Source of the DNA: Euzebya sp. | GTDB lineage: Bacteria > Actinomycetota > Nitriliruptoria > Euzebyales > Euzebyaceae | Reading direction: 5' to 3' | DNA length: 64,000 nucleotides | NCBI RefSeq assembly: GCF_964222135.1 | Contig: NZ_CAXQBR010000045.1 | Span: forward strand, 62,001 to 126,000 | In this document: piece by piece, positions 8,390-16,063 of the stretch | Numbering within the stretch: position 1 is the first letter of the stretch | Layout: each line of letters opens with the position of its first letter | Program-made: the position numbers and the translations under genes | Notes under the pieces: model-generated | Seen by the model: only the letters and a program-made list of their open reading frames with translations | Databases searched by the model: none | What the model was told of the DNA's origin: nothing

Positions 8390-9177
8390 GTCCCGTCACC
8401 CCGCCGGGCGATGACGAGGAGGTCCAGGCAGTCGTCGACCTCCGGTGCCTCGGGCGGCGTGTCGACCCAGCGGAAGTCCGCCGGGGTGGTGCGGCGGACC
8501 GCGGCGTGCAGCCACGGCTCCCAGGACTCGGGTGGGCTCAGGACGAGGTCGGTGAACCGCGCGCCCGTGGCCCGCTCGACGGCCCGGATGCGGGGTCCGT
8601 GGTACAGCCCGAGGACCCGCGTGACGTCGAAGGACCCCACGTCGCGGAGCCGGGCGACCAGCTCGTCGGCGGTGAACTCCTCGACGTGGAAGATGTTGGT
8701 CGGCTCGTGGCTGTGCGGGGTGAACGTGAGGCGGTTGGGCGTGGCGACGCACAGCTCGCCACCGGGTCGCAGCAGCCGGCGGGACTCGGCGAGGAAGCGC
8801 GGGACGTCGGGGAGGTGCTCGATGACCTGGAGGTTGACGACCACGTCGGCGCGGCCCGGCTCCAGGCCGGTGTCGCAGATGTCGGCCTGCACGAACCTCC
8901 GGGACGGGTAGGCGCGGCGGGCGTGGGCGACGACGTCGGCGACCAGCTCCACGCCGACGACGTCCGCGGCGGTCCGGCCCAGCAGGTCGGTCCCGTACCC
9001 CTCGCCGGCGCCGGCGTCCACCACCACGCGGCCCCGGTAGCGGGCGGCGGCGAGCTCGTAGGCGACGACGTGGCGCTGGAACCAGTAGTTCTCGACCGCG
9101 ACGCCCGGCACGGTCCGCTCGCCGGTGAGGGGCAGGGTCGAGACGGTCTGGGTCTCGGCGGTGGGGGTCGCGGACAT
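8386..9177 (-). CDS. class I SAM-dependent methyltransferase coupled to GH57
   Basis: A 263-residue methyltransferase. It contains VVVDAGAGEGYGTDLLG (motif I, about residues 47-63), GVELVADVV, FVQADICDTGLE, VNLQVIEHLPD and LLRPGGELCVATPN, a Methyltransf_11/23 pattern. ATG 9177 is preceded by a minus-strand TACCCT -10-like hexamer (9186-9191) 8 nt away, so the transcript may be leaderless. The 4-bp overlap with the GH57 gene implies a shared process. In actinobacteria, methyltransferases next to glucan enzymes can act on polymethylated polysaccharides, and that is the tentative reading here. The gene is divergent from the Ser/Thr kinase gene, with 57 bp between starts. Confidence 0.84.
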   Translation of the reverse strand: MSATPTAETQTVSTLPLTGERTVPGVAVENYWFQRHVVAYELAAARYRGRVVVDAGAGEGYGTDLLGRTAADVVGVELVADVVAHARRAYPSRRFVQADICDTGLEPGRADVVVNLQVIEHLPDVPRFLAESRRLLRPGGELCVATPNRLTFTPHSHEPTNIFHVEEFTADELVARLRDVGSFDVTRVLGLYHGPRIRAVERATGARFTDLVLSPPESWEPWLHAAVRRTTPADFRWVDTPPEAPEVDDCLDLLVIARRGDGT

Positions 9178-9234
9178 GGCGGACGAGGGTACCTCCGGGT
9201 GCGTCGCGCCCTGCCCGGGTACACCAGCGGGGAC

Positions 9235-10857
9235 ATGGCCGACGTCGACCGCGGGCGCGAGCCCACCATGATCGATCCGCTGCGCGCGGACACCGCGCGG
9301 GTGCCGCTGCGCCCGGCCGGGCGCGAGGCCAGCCGGGACGTCATCGCCGGCCGGTACGCGCTGGGCGAGCGGATCGGCCGCGGCGGCATGGGGGAGGTGT
9401 GGCGCGCCCACGACCGGACGCTCCAGCGGGACGTCGCGGTCAAGCTGCTCCACGACCACCTCGCCGACGACGCCGACGCCCGCGAGCGGTTCGCGGCCGA
9501 GGCGACCCGGTCCGCCCGCCTGACCCACCCGCGCGTCGTCCGGATCCTCGACGCCGGGGAGGACGGCGACGACGCCTTCCTGGTGATGGAGCTGATCGAC
9601 GGCGCCTCCCTCGACGAGGTGATCGGCGCGCCGCTCGGCTCCGACGTGGTCCGCCAGCTCGGCATCGACCTCGCCGAGGCGCTGGCCGCCGCCCACGCCG
9701 CCGGGATCGTCCACCGGGACGTCAAGCCGTCGAACGTGCTGCTCGCCGCCGACGGGGCCAGGCTCAGCGACTTCGGGGTCGCCCGCGCGGTGGACGAGAC
9801 CTCCCGGACGGCCCCCGGCCAGCTGCTCGGGACCGCGGCCTACCTCTCGCCGGAGCAGGCGCAGGGCGGTGACGCGTCCCCGGCCAGCGACGTGTACGCG
9901 CTCGGCTGCGTGCTCTACGAGGCGGCGACCGGCCGTCGCCGCTACGACGTGGAGGGGCCGCTGCAGGTCGCGCTGGCGCGCGTGGGCGCCGACACCCCGG
10001 TGGATGACCTGACCCCGCACGTGGACGTCGACCTCGCCCGGGCGATCGTCGCGCTGCTGCACCCCGACCCGACGGTGCGGCCCGCCGACGGCGCGGCGGC
10101 CGCGGCCCTGCTGGACGCCGGGGGCGGACCGGCTGCTCGCCAGCCCGCGCCGGTGGCCGGGTCGTCGGTGGCTGGGGCGCCTGCGCCGGCGCCTCGCCCG
10201 GTGCCGCCCGCGGGGGAGGGCGACGACGACCCCACCCTGGCCCCGCGTGGTGGGGCGCCTGCGGGGGTCGCTGAACGGCCGGGCGGCAGGCGGGCGTGGT
10301 GGGTGCTGGCACTGCTCGGGGTGGTCGCGGCGGTCGTCATCGGCCTGGCGGCCCTCGAGGGTGCCGACGACACCGGGGGCGCGGGTGCGCCGGCGGTGGG
10401 CGATGCGGCACCCGCCGCGCCGGTGACCGCCCAGCTGACGTCCTTCGACCCGGCCGGAGGGGGTGCGGAGCACGAGGACGAGGTCCCGCTGCTGACCGAC
10501 GGCGACCCCGCCACCGCCTGGACGACCGAGGGGTACGACACCGCCGCGTTCGGGAACCTCAAGCCCGGGGTGGGCATCCTCGTCGACCTCGGCCAGCCCG
10601 TCGCCGTCGCCGAGGTCCGCCTGGACGGGATGGCGGCCGGCCAGGACCTCCAGCTCCGCACCGCCGAGTCCCGGCCGACGGGCATCGACGCCACGACCGA
10701 GGTGGCGGCGGTCACCGACGCGGGTGCGGCCGCGTCCCTCACCCCGCCGGAGCCGATCACGACCCGGTGGCTGGTGGTGTGGCTGACCGGGGAGCTGCCC
10801 GCCGGCGACGGCCGCTTCCGCGGGCAGGTCGGCGAGCTCGAGGTCGTCCCGGGCTGA
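9235..10857 (+). CDS. Ser/Thr protein kinase with a discoidin-like extracellular domain
   Basis: A 540-residue transmembrane kinase of the Pkn type. The kinase domain (about residues 41-300) has the Gly loop IGRGGMGEVW, the catalytic lysine in VAVKLL (about 70), HRDVKPSN (about 160-167), DFGVARA (about 179) and the activation-segment GTAAYLSPEQAQ, so it should be active. A Pro/Ala-rich juxtamembrane region leads to one membrane helix (WWVLALLGVVAAVVIGLAAL). The external part of about 165 residues has LTDGDPATAWTTEGY and GVGILVDLGQPVAVAEVRL, as in F5/8 type C discoidin-like modules, and there are no PASTA repeats. ATG 9235 follows AGCGGGG. The sensor may read a carbohydrate or cell-wall ligand; this is inferred from the fold only. 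Confidence 0.9.
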   Translation: MADVDRGREPTMIDPLRADTARVPLRPAGREASRDVIAGRYALGERIGRGGMGEVWRAHDRTLQRDVAVKLLHDHLADDADARERFAAEATRSARLTHPRVVRILDAGEDGDDAFLVMELIDGASLDEVIGAPLGSDVVRQLGIDLAEALAAAHAAGIVHRDVKPSNVLLAADGARLSDFGVARAVDETSRTAPGQLLGTAAYLSPEQAQGGDASPASDVYALGCVLYEAATGRRRYDVEGPLQVALARVGADTPVDDLTPHVDVDLARAIVALLHPDPTVRPADGAAAAALLDAGGGPAARQPAPVAGSSVAGAPAPAPRPVPPAGEGDDDPTLAPRGGAPAGVAERPGGRRAWWVLALLGVVAAVVIGLAALEGADDTGGAGAPAVGDAAPAAPVTAQLTSFDPAGGGAEHEDEVPLLTDGDPATAWTTEGYDTAAFGNLKPGVGILVDLGQPVAVAEVRLDGMAAGQDLQLRTAESRPTGIDATTEVAAVTDAGAAASLTPPEPITTRWLVVWLTGELPAGDGRFRGQVGELEVVPG

Positions 10858-10866
10858 GCGGGCCCC

Positions 10867-11730
10867 TCAGCGGTAGCGGTCGACCGCCGCCTGGGTGCGG
10901 GCGACGTAGCTGCCGCCGAACCGGATCGCGTGGACCGCCAGTGGAGGGATCTGGTGCAGCGCGACCCGGTCCCGCCAGCCGTCGGCCAGCGGGTGCACCT
11001 CGTCGTAGGCCGCCCAGCAGACCGCGTCGAACCCGCCGAACAGGGCCATCATCGCCAGGTCGGCCTCACGGTGGCCGCCGTGGGCCTGCGGATCGATCAG
11101 CCAGCTCGCCCCGGTCGCGTCGACCACCCGGTTGCCGGCCCACAGGTCGCCGTGCAGCCGGGCAGGCGGCTCCACGGGCACGTCGAGCCGATCGACGGCG
11201 TCCGCCAGGTCCTCGAGACCGCGCACGAGTGCGTCCGGCAGCGCGCCGCGGTCGCGGCCGCTGCGGGCGAGGGGGCGCAGCCGCCGCTCTGCGAAGAAGG
11301 CCGCCCAGGTCCCACAGGGGTCGTTCGGCACGGCCAACGACCCGGTCGTGCGGCCGTCGGTGCGGCCGAAGGTGTCCGCGCCGACGGCGTGGAGGGTTGC
11401 CAACCCCCGTCCGAACGCCGCCTCGTCCGCCCGGGTCCGTCCGCCCTCGTCGACCCACTCGAGCACCAGGTGGGCGGGCGTCGCGTCGTCGGCGGCGAGG
11501 ACCGCCGGCACCGGGAGCGCCCGCGCGTCGGCCAGCCAGCGGAGGTCGGACGCCTCGGTCGTGAACATGCCGGGCGGCGGGTCGGCGAGGGTCTTCGCGA
11601 ACGCCGTCCGCCCGTCGGCCAGGTCGAGCGCCCACGCCTCGGCCACGTCGCCGCCCGCGATGCGCCGCCCACCGCGAACCTCGACGCCGAGGCGGGCGTC
11701 CAGGCCGGCGCGGGTCCACCAGCCGGTCAT
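10867..11730 (-). CDS. fructosamine-kinase-family / APH-like phosphotransferase
   Basis: A 287-residue kinase-like protein. The sequence FAKTLADPPPGMFTTEASDLRWLA resembles the N-lobe of fructosamine-3-kinase (split by me as FAKTL, ATP-lysine region, and TEASDLRWL). The C-lobe carries ARLHGDLWAGN (catalytic HGDLW..N loop) and SWLIDPQAHGGHREADLAM (metal-binding Asp). Members phosphorylate ketoamine adducts on proteins or small molecules so that they detach. ATG 11730 gives the full family length. A TACCGT-like minus-strand hexamer lies about 50 bp upstream. The gene is convergent with the kinase gene, 9 bp away. The family call is good; the deglycation role is inferred from the family. Confidence 0.86.
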   Translation of the reverse strand: MTGWWTRAGLDARLGVEVRGGRRIAGGDVAEAWALDLADGRTAFAKTLADPPPGMFTTEASDLRWLADARALPVPAVLAADDATPAHLVLEWVDEGGRTRADEAAFGRGLATLHAVGADTFGRTDGRTTGSLAVPNDPCGTWAAFFAERRLRPLARSGRDRGALPDALVRGLEDLADAVDRLDVPVEPPARLHGDLWAGNRVVDATGASWLIDPQAHGGHREADLAMMALFGGFDAVCWAAYDEVHPLADGWRDRVALHQIPPLAVHAIRFGGSYVARTQAAVDRYR

Positions 11731-11810
11731 CGACCGGTGGTCCGCGTCGATCCCACCGGCGCGTGCAGCACATCGCCCACGGTAGTCGGGTCGTCTGCGC
11801 CGGCTGCCTC

Positions 11811-13604
11811 CTAGAAGCCCAGCGACCAGCTGGCGATCGTGCCGGTGTCCTGGCGGTACACGTCGGCGACGCGGAGGGTCCAGGTGCCCGCCGCCGCGAC
11901 CGATGACGCGTCGACGGTCCAGGTCTGCACCACGTCGTCGGCGCTGTCGCCGGCGCTCGGCGCCTTCAGCTCGACCGAGGCGCCGCCGGGGGCGATCAGG
12001 GTGATGCGCAGGTCGCCGCGATAGGTGTGGGCGATGTCGACCGACACCTCGAGGTCCGCGGGCGCGGTGCCCGCGCGGTCCACCTGCAGCGGCGCGTCGA
12101 CGCTGCCGGCGTCGGGGATCGCGAGCGGGCCGGTGAACGTCACGACGTCGCCGCTGCCGCCGTCGTCCCCGCCGCCGTCGCCCCCGCCGCCGGACAGGCC
12201 GAGCGCGCCCGGGGCGTCGAGGATGCCCGCCCCGCAGCCGCTGCAGGATGCCGGGAACGCCCGGGCGCTGCTCACGAGCGCGTCGGACACCTCGGCCGGG
12301 GTGATCGCCGGGTCGTCGGCGTACAGCAGGGCCGCGACGCCCGCGACGTGCGGGGTGGCCATCGACGTGCCGTTGTACTGGGCGTACCCGGGGCCCGCCG
12401 GCGAGGTCGCGCCGACGTCGACGGTGGACAGGACCCCGCCGCCGGCGCCGCCGCCGGGTGCCGCCAGCTCGACGACGCTCCCGTGGTTCGCGTAGGAGGC
12501 CCGACCCCCGTCCCGGTTCGTCGCCGCGACCGTCACCACGCCGTCGCAGTTCGCCGGCGTCGCACCGGAGGCGTCGGTCGAGGAGTTCCCGGCCGCGACG
12601 ACCACGGTGGCGCCGGCGGCCCGCGCGGCGTCGATCGCCGACTGGTAGGTGGCCGGGCACGAGCCGGACCCGCCGAGGCTGAGGTTCAGGACATCCGCCG
12701 GGTTCGGGTTGGCCGGGACGCCGGACACCGAGCCGCCGGCGGCCCAGGTGATCGCCGCGGCGATGTCGGAGTCGTAGCCGCCGCAGCGCCCGAGGACCCG
12801 GGCCACGACCACGTCCGCATCGGGGGCGACGCCGAGGCCGCCCTCGCCGTTGCCGCTGATCGCGGCGCCCGTGCCGGCCACGTGGCTGCCGTGCCAGGAG
12901 GAGTCGCGGGCGGAGCTGAGGAACCCGCACTCGCCGGCGGCGCTCCAGTCGCCCGGGTCGGCGTAGTCGGCGTCACGTCCGCCGCCATCGCGGGAGACGA
13001 AGGAGTCCGAGATGAAGTCGTATCCGCCGACCACCTGCGCGTCGAGGTCGGGGTGGCTGACGATGCCGGTGTCGATCACCGCGACCGTCGCGCCGGCGCC
13101 GGTCGAGGTGCCGTGGGCCGTCGACAGCCCGATCCCGCCGGTCGGCTCGGAGTAGTGCCACTGCTGCCCGGCGAGCGGGTCGGTCTGGGCGATCGTGCGC
13201 AGGTGGTCCTCCTCGACGCGCAGGACCCCGTCGGCAGCGGCGAGCTCTGCCTCGAACGCGGCCTTCTCGTCGTCGTCGAGCTGGCGGTCGAGGGTGATCA
13301 CCGCGGCGTCGCCGACGGTCCGGCCGACCAGCGTCGCCTCGGCGTCCACCGACGCGGCGGCCTGGTCCGCCTGGGCGTCGGCCGCGCCGCTGCTCGACTG
13401 CTGGCTGGCCTTCGGGGCGTAGGTCACGACGTAGCGGGTCGGCAGTTCGGGCACGCGCTCGGGCTGGTCCGGCGACGGCTCGAAGGTCCGGCCCCCGGGG
13501 GCCGGCTCGTCCGAGCCGCCGTCGTCCTGGCCGGCGGCCGGGACGGCGGTCAGCGCGAGCAGCGCGGCGAGCAGGATCGGCAGCGCACGGCGCTGCCCCG
13601 GCAG
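11811..13604 (-). CDS. secreted subtilase (S8) with C-terminal P domain; probable CTG start
   Basis: The catalytic domain has all subtilase residues: Asp in AVIDTGIVSHPDL, His in SWHGSHVAGTGA, the oxyanion Asn in VVAAGNSS and Ser in NGTSMATPHVAG. An inhibitor-I9-like prodomain precedes it, starting TRYVVTYAP. A Gly/Asp linker leads to a proprotein-convertase P domain (LEVSVDIAHTYRGDLRI to TWTLRVADV). The first ATG/GTG/TTG in frame is GTG 13454, which would delete the export signal. The frame stays open upstream to a stop at 13758 and encodes PGQRRALPILLAALLALTAV followed by PAAGQ, a clear signal peptide. No ATG, GTG or TTG lies in that stretch, so I place the start at CTG 13604 (597 residues). 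A GGAAGGGG tract lies about 15 nt upstream. A sequencing error is the alternative. Confidence 0.85.
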   Translation of the reverse strand: MPGQRRALPILLAALLALTAVPAAGQDDGGSDEPAPGGRTFEPSPDQPERVPELPTRYVVTYAPKASQQSSSGAADAQADQAAASVDAEATLVGRTVGDAAVITLDRQLDDDEKAAFEAELAAADGVLRVEEDHLRTIAQTDPLAGQQWHYSEPTGGIGLSTAHGTSTGAGATVAVIDTGIVSHPDLDAQVVGGYDFISDSFVSRDGGGRDADYADPGDWSAAGECGFLSSARDSSWHGSHVAGTGAAISGNGEGGLGVAPDADVVVARVLGRCGGYDSDIAAAITWAAGGSVSGVPANPNPADVLNLSLGGSGSCPATYQSAIDAARAAGATVVVAAGNSSTDASGATPANCDGVVTVAATNRDGGRASYANHGSVVELAAPGGGAGGGVLSTVDVGATSPAGPGYAQYNGTSMATPHVAGVAALLYADDPAITPAEVSDALVSSARAFPASCSGCGAGILDAPGALGLSGGGGDGGGDDGGSGDVVTFTGPLAIPDAGSVDAPLQVDRAGTAPADLEVSVDIAHTYRGDLRITLIAPGGASVELKAPSAGDSADDVVQTWTVDASSVAAAGTWTLRVADVYRQDTGTIASWSLGF

Positions 13605-13731
13605 GTGGGTCCGGGTCTGTCCCCTTCCGGCGCGGGGGCCGCCCGGAGCTGGCTGTGCGGCGCGCTCGCGCGGTGCGCCTCGACCCCGTACGACCCCACG
13701 TCCCCCGTGGTGTTCGCGGCGAGCGACACCG

Positions 13732-13761
13732 ACGCTACGGAGCGCGACGCGACCGGCTCAA
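13732..13761 (-). promoter_or_regulatory. putative promoter of the subtilase gene
   Basis: Read on the minus strand: TTGAGC (13756-13761), an 18-nt spacer and TAGCGT (13732-13737). Transcription would begin near 13725, about 120 nt before the proposed CTG start at 13604, so the signal-peptide region would be transcribed. Confidence 0.5.
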
Positions 13762-13798
13762 GGGGCGCGACGTGCCGACCTGACCACCCCGCCCCCGG

Positions 13799-13889
13799 TT
13801 GACTCGCGGGGTGTCGTGGACTAGTGCGCGCGAGGGACCTCGATTTCTGGCAGTGGTTCGAGGGCTGTTACCGTTGGGTAACCAGCCTC
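13799..13889 (+). promoter_or_regulatory. putative etfBA promoter with leader inverted repeat
   Basis: TTGACT (13799-13804) is separated by 17 nt from TAGTGC (13822-13827). Downstream, 13860-13889 forms an imperfect dyad: GAGGGCTGTTACC, loop GTTG, GGTAACCAGCCTC, with one bulged base. It could be a regulator site or a hairpin in the etfB leader, which would be about 115 nt long. Confidence 0.5.
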
Positions 13890-13946
13890 TCGCCGGATCA
13901 CACCGGCTCGCTCTCCCTCCACCCCCCGACAGCGAGGTCAGCCACA

Positions 13947-14738
13947 GTGCGAATCATCTGCCCTGTCAAGCGCGTGCCGGACACGGCCGCTGAGAAGAAG
14001 GTCCACGACGACCTGACCGTCGACCGCGACTCGGTCGAGGCGATCCTCAACGCCAACGACGAGTGGTCCATCGAAGAGGCCATGCGGATCAAGGAGTCCC
14101 GCGACGGCGTCGAGGTCATCGCCCTGTGCATGGGCCCCGACTCCGCCCAGCAGACCGTCCGCAAGGCCCTGTCCTACGGCCTCGACGGCGCCATCCAGAT
14201 CACCGACGAGGCGCTGGCCGGCTCCGACGCGACCGTGACCGCGAAGGTGCTCGCGGCGGCGCTCGAGGGTGAGGAGTGGGACCTCATCATCATGGGGAAC
14301 CAGTCCTCGGACGCCCGGTCGATGCTGGTCCCCGCGATGCTGGCGGAGTACCTCGACGTCCCGGCGCTGACCTACGCGAAGCGCCTCGAGGTGTCCGAGG
14401 ACGGCAGCGTCGAGGCGGACCGCGAGACCTCCGGCGGCCACGAGACGGTCCAGTCGACCCTCCCCGCGGTCGTCAGCGTGGTCGAGGCGATCAACGAGCC
14501 GCGCTACCCCTCCTTCACGGGGATCATGGCGGCGAAGAAGAAGCCGCTCGAGACCAAGGACCTGGCCGCGATCGGCCTGTCCGCGGACCAGGTGGGCCAC
14601 GCCGGCTCGGCGACCACCATCCTCGAGGCCACCCCCAAGCCGCCCAAGCAGGCCGGTGACAAGGTCGAGGACGACGGGTCGGGTCAGGTCGGCGCCAAGG
14701 CGCTGGTGGACTTCCTCGTCCAGAAGAAGTTCATCTAG
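13947..14738 (+). CDS. etfB: electron transfer flavoprotein beta subunit
   Basis: A 263-residue ETF beta subunit. With EtfA it takes electrons from acyl-CoA and other dehydrogenases to the respiratory chain through a quinone oxidoreductase. Hallmarks are ICPVKRVPD at the N-terminus, AMRIKE, GSDATVTAKVLAAALE, the AMP-binding loop region IIMGNQSSDARSMLVPAMLAE, and VVSVVEAINEPRYPSFTGIMAAKKKP near the C-terminus (quoted in two halves in the family: VVSVVEAINEP and RYPSFTGIMAAKKKP). GTG 13947 is chosen over upstream starts because it gives the standard N-terminus and follows AGCGAGGT. etfA follows after 35 bp. A dehydrogenase partner could be encoded elsewhere. Confidence 0.95.
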   Translation: MRIICPVKRVPDTAAEKKVHDDLTVDRDSVEAILNANDEWSIEEAMRIKESRDGVEVIALCMGPDSAQQTVRKALSYGLDGAIQITDEALAGSDATVTAKVLAAALEGEEWDLIIMGNQSSDARSMLVPAMLAEYLDVPALTYAKRLEVSEDGSVEADRETSGGHETVQSTLPAVVSVVEAINEPRYPSFTGIMAAKKKPLETKDLAAIGLSADQVGHAGSATTILEATPKPPKQAGDKVEDDGSGQVGAKALVDFLVQKKFI

Positions 14739-14773
14739 GCGCGCTCGCGACGGACCGAGAAGGGACACACCAC

Positions 14774-15748
14774 ATGACTGACATCCTCGTCCTCGTCGAG
14801 CACGACGAGGGGACCCCGAAGAAGATCTCCAACCAGATCCTCACCGCCGCCAAGACGATCGGCGACGGCCAGGTCGTCGCCGCCATCTTCGGCCCCGGCG
14901 CCGCCGGTGCGGCCGACAAGGTCGGCGAGTACGGCGCCTCCACGGCCTACGTCTGGGAGGGCAGCGAGGTCACCGAGTACGCCACCGAGCCGCAGGTCGC
15001 CGCGCTCGCCGCCGCGATCGAGGCGTCCGGCGCCCAGGCGGTGCTGTACGCCTCCGACCCGTTCGTCACCGACATCGTGGCCCGCACCGCCATCCGCGTC
15101 GGCGGCGGGGTCGTGGCGGACGCGGTCGACCTCGAGCTCGACGGCGACCGGGTCGTCGCCACCAAGGCGATCTTCGGCGGTGACATGAACAGCCGCTGCC
15201 AGGTCGACGGCGACCGCACCCAGTTCGTCGGCGTGAAGCCGAACAGCTTCCAGGCCGAGCCCTCCGGCGGCGGCGCCGCCGAGGTCGTGCAGCTCGACGT
15301 GACGCTGCCCGAGTCGGCCACCCGCGCGAAGATCACCGGTCGTGAGGAGGCCGGCAGCTCCGGTCGTCCCGAGATGACCGAGGCCGCCATCATCGTCTCC
15401 GGCGGCCGCGGTCTGGGCGACGCCGACGGCTTCGACCTGATCGGCCAGCTCGCCGACGCCCTCGGCGGCGCGGTCGGCGCGTCCCGCGCGGCGACGGACG
15501 CCGGCTGGATCGCCCACAGCCACCAGATCGGCCAGACCGGCAAGACGGTCTCGCCGCAGCTGTACCTGGCCAACGGGATCTCCGGCGCCATCCAGCACCG
15601 CGCCGGGATGCAGACGTCCCAGACCATCGCGGTCATCAACAAGGACCCGGAGGCCCCGATCTTCTCCATCGCCGACATCGGCATCGTGGGCGATCTCTAC
15701 AAGGTCATCCCGCCGCTGATCGAGGAGATCAACAAGCGCAAGGACTGA
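14774..15748 (+). CDS. etfA: electron transfer flavoprotein alpha subunit
   Basis: A 324-residue subunit that carries the FAD. The N-terminal domain starts MTDILVLVEHDEG. The C-terminal FAD domain (about residues 195-320) has SGGRGLGDADGF, GASRAATDAGW, HSHQIGQTGKTVSP (Arg/Ser/Gln/His contacts to FAD) and LYLANGISGAIQHRAGM, followed by INKDPEAPIFSIADIGIVGD. A GAAGGGA ribosome-binding site precedes the ATG. A perfect hairpin 24 bp after the stop probably ends the etfBA transcript. Confidence 0.96.
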   Translation: MTDILVLVEHDEGTPKKISNQILTAAKTIGDGQVVAAIFGPGAAGAADKVGEYGASTAYVWEGSEVTEYATEPQVAALAAAIEASGAQAVLYASDPFVTDIVARTAIRVGGGVVADAVDLELDGDRVVATKAIFGGDMNSRCQVDGDRTQFVGVKPNSFQAEPSGGGAAEVVQLDVTLPESATRAKITGREEAGSSGRPEMTEAAIIVSGGRGLGDADGFDLIGQLADALGGAVGASRAATDAGWIAHSHQIGQTGKTVSPQLYLANGISGAIQHRAGMQTSQTIAVINKDPEAPIFSIADIGIVGDLYKVIPPLIEEINKRKD

Positions 15749-15772
15749 CCGAGGCCCGCTAGGATCTGCGTC

Positions 15773-15805
15773 GACGCCCCCCGTGACCCACTCACGGGGG
15801 GCGTC
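15773..15805 (+). terminator. etfBA terminator hairpin
   Basis: A perfect 14-bp stem (GACGCCCCCCGTGA with TCACGGGGGGCGTC) closes a 5-nt loop. No T-tract follows, as is usual for high-GC actinobacterial terminators. Confidence 0.75.
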
Positions 15806-15854
15806 CTCGTGCCCGGGGAGGGGTGGGGGCTGGGGACGGCGCGGTCCTCGCCCG

Positions 15855-16010
15855 GTGGATGGACTCGACACCGTCCGGGGTCCCCCAGTGAATGGATTCG
15901 ACATCCTCGGAGGGGGAGGGGTGGGTCTGGTGAGGCCTGGGTGCACCGACGTGGTGGCAGATGCCGGGAGTGGGGCACCGGTCCACGTCGTAGATGTCGA
16001 TTCCATCCAG
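15855..16010. repeat. three copies of a GGATGGANTCGACA motif in the gap after etfA
   Basis: The 315-bp gap between etfA and the next gene holds no gene I can support. Besides the terminator it contains GGATGGACTCGACACC (from 15857), GAATGGATTCGACATCC (from 15890) and, inverted, AGATGTCGATTCCATCC (to 16008). The shared core GGANTCGAY also fits the 14-bp motif family found at 23.4-23.5 kb and 53.9-54.2 kb. Confidence 0.55.
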
Positions 16011-16063
16011 CCAATGTCGGGGGGAGGGGTGGGGGGCTGCGCGGCCCGTAGGATCGCCGGTCG

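Noticed and set aside
6668-8911. 747-codon plus-strand frame opposite the GH57 gene
   Set aside because: Its composition is typical of high-GC antisense frames, and both minus-strand genes beneath it have complete catalytic motifs.
13454-13456. GTG 13454 as start of the subtilase
   Set aside because: It would remove an obvious signal peptide encoded in the same open frame, leaving a secreted-type protease in the cytoplasm.
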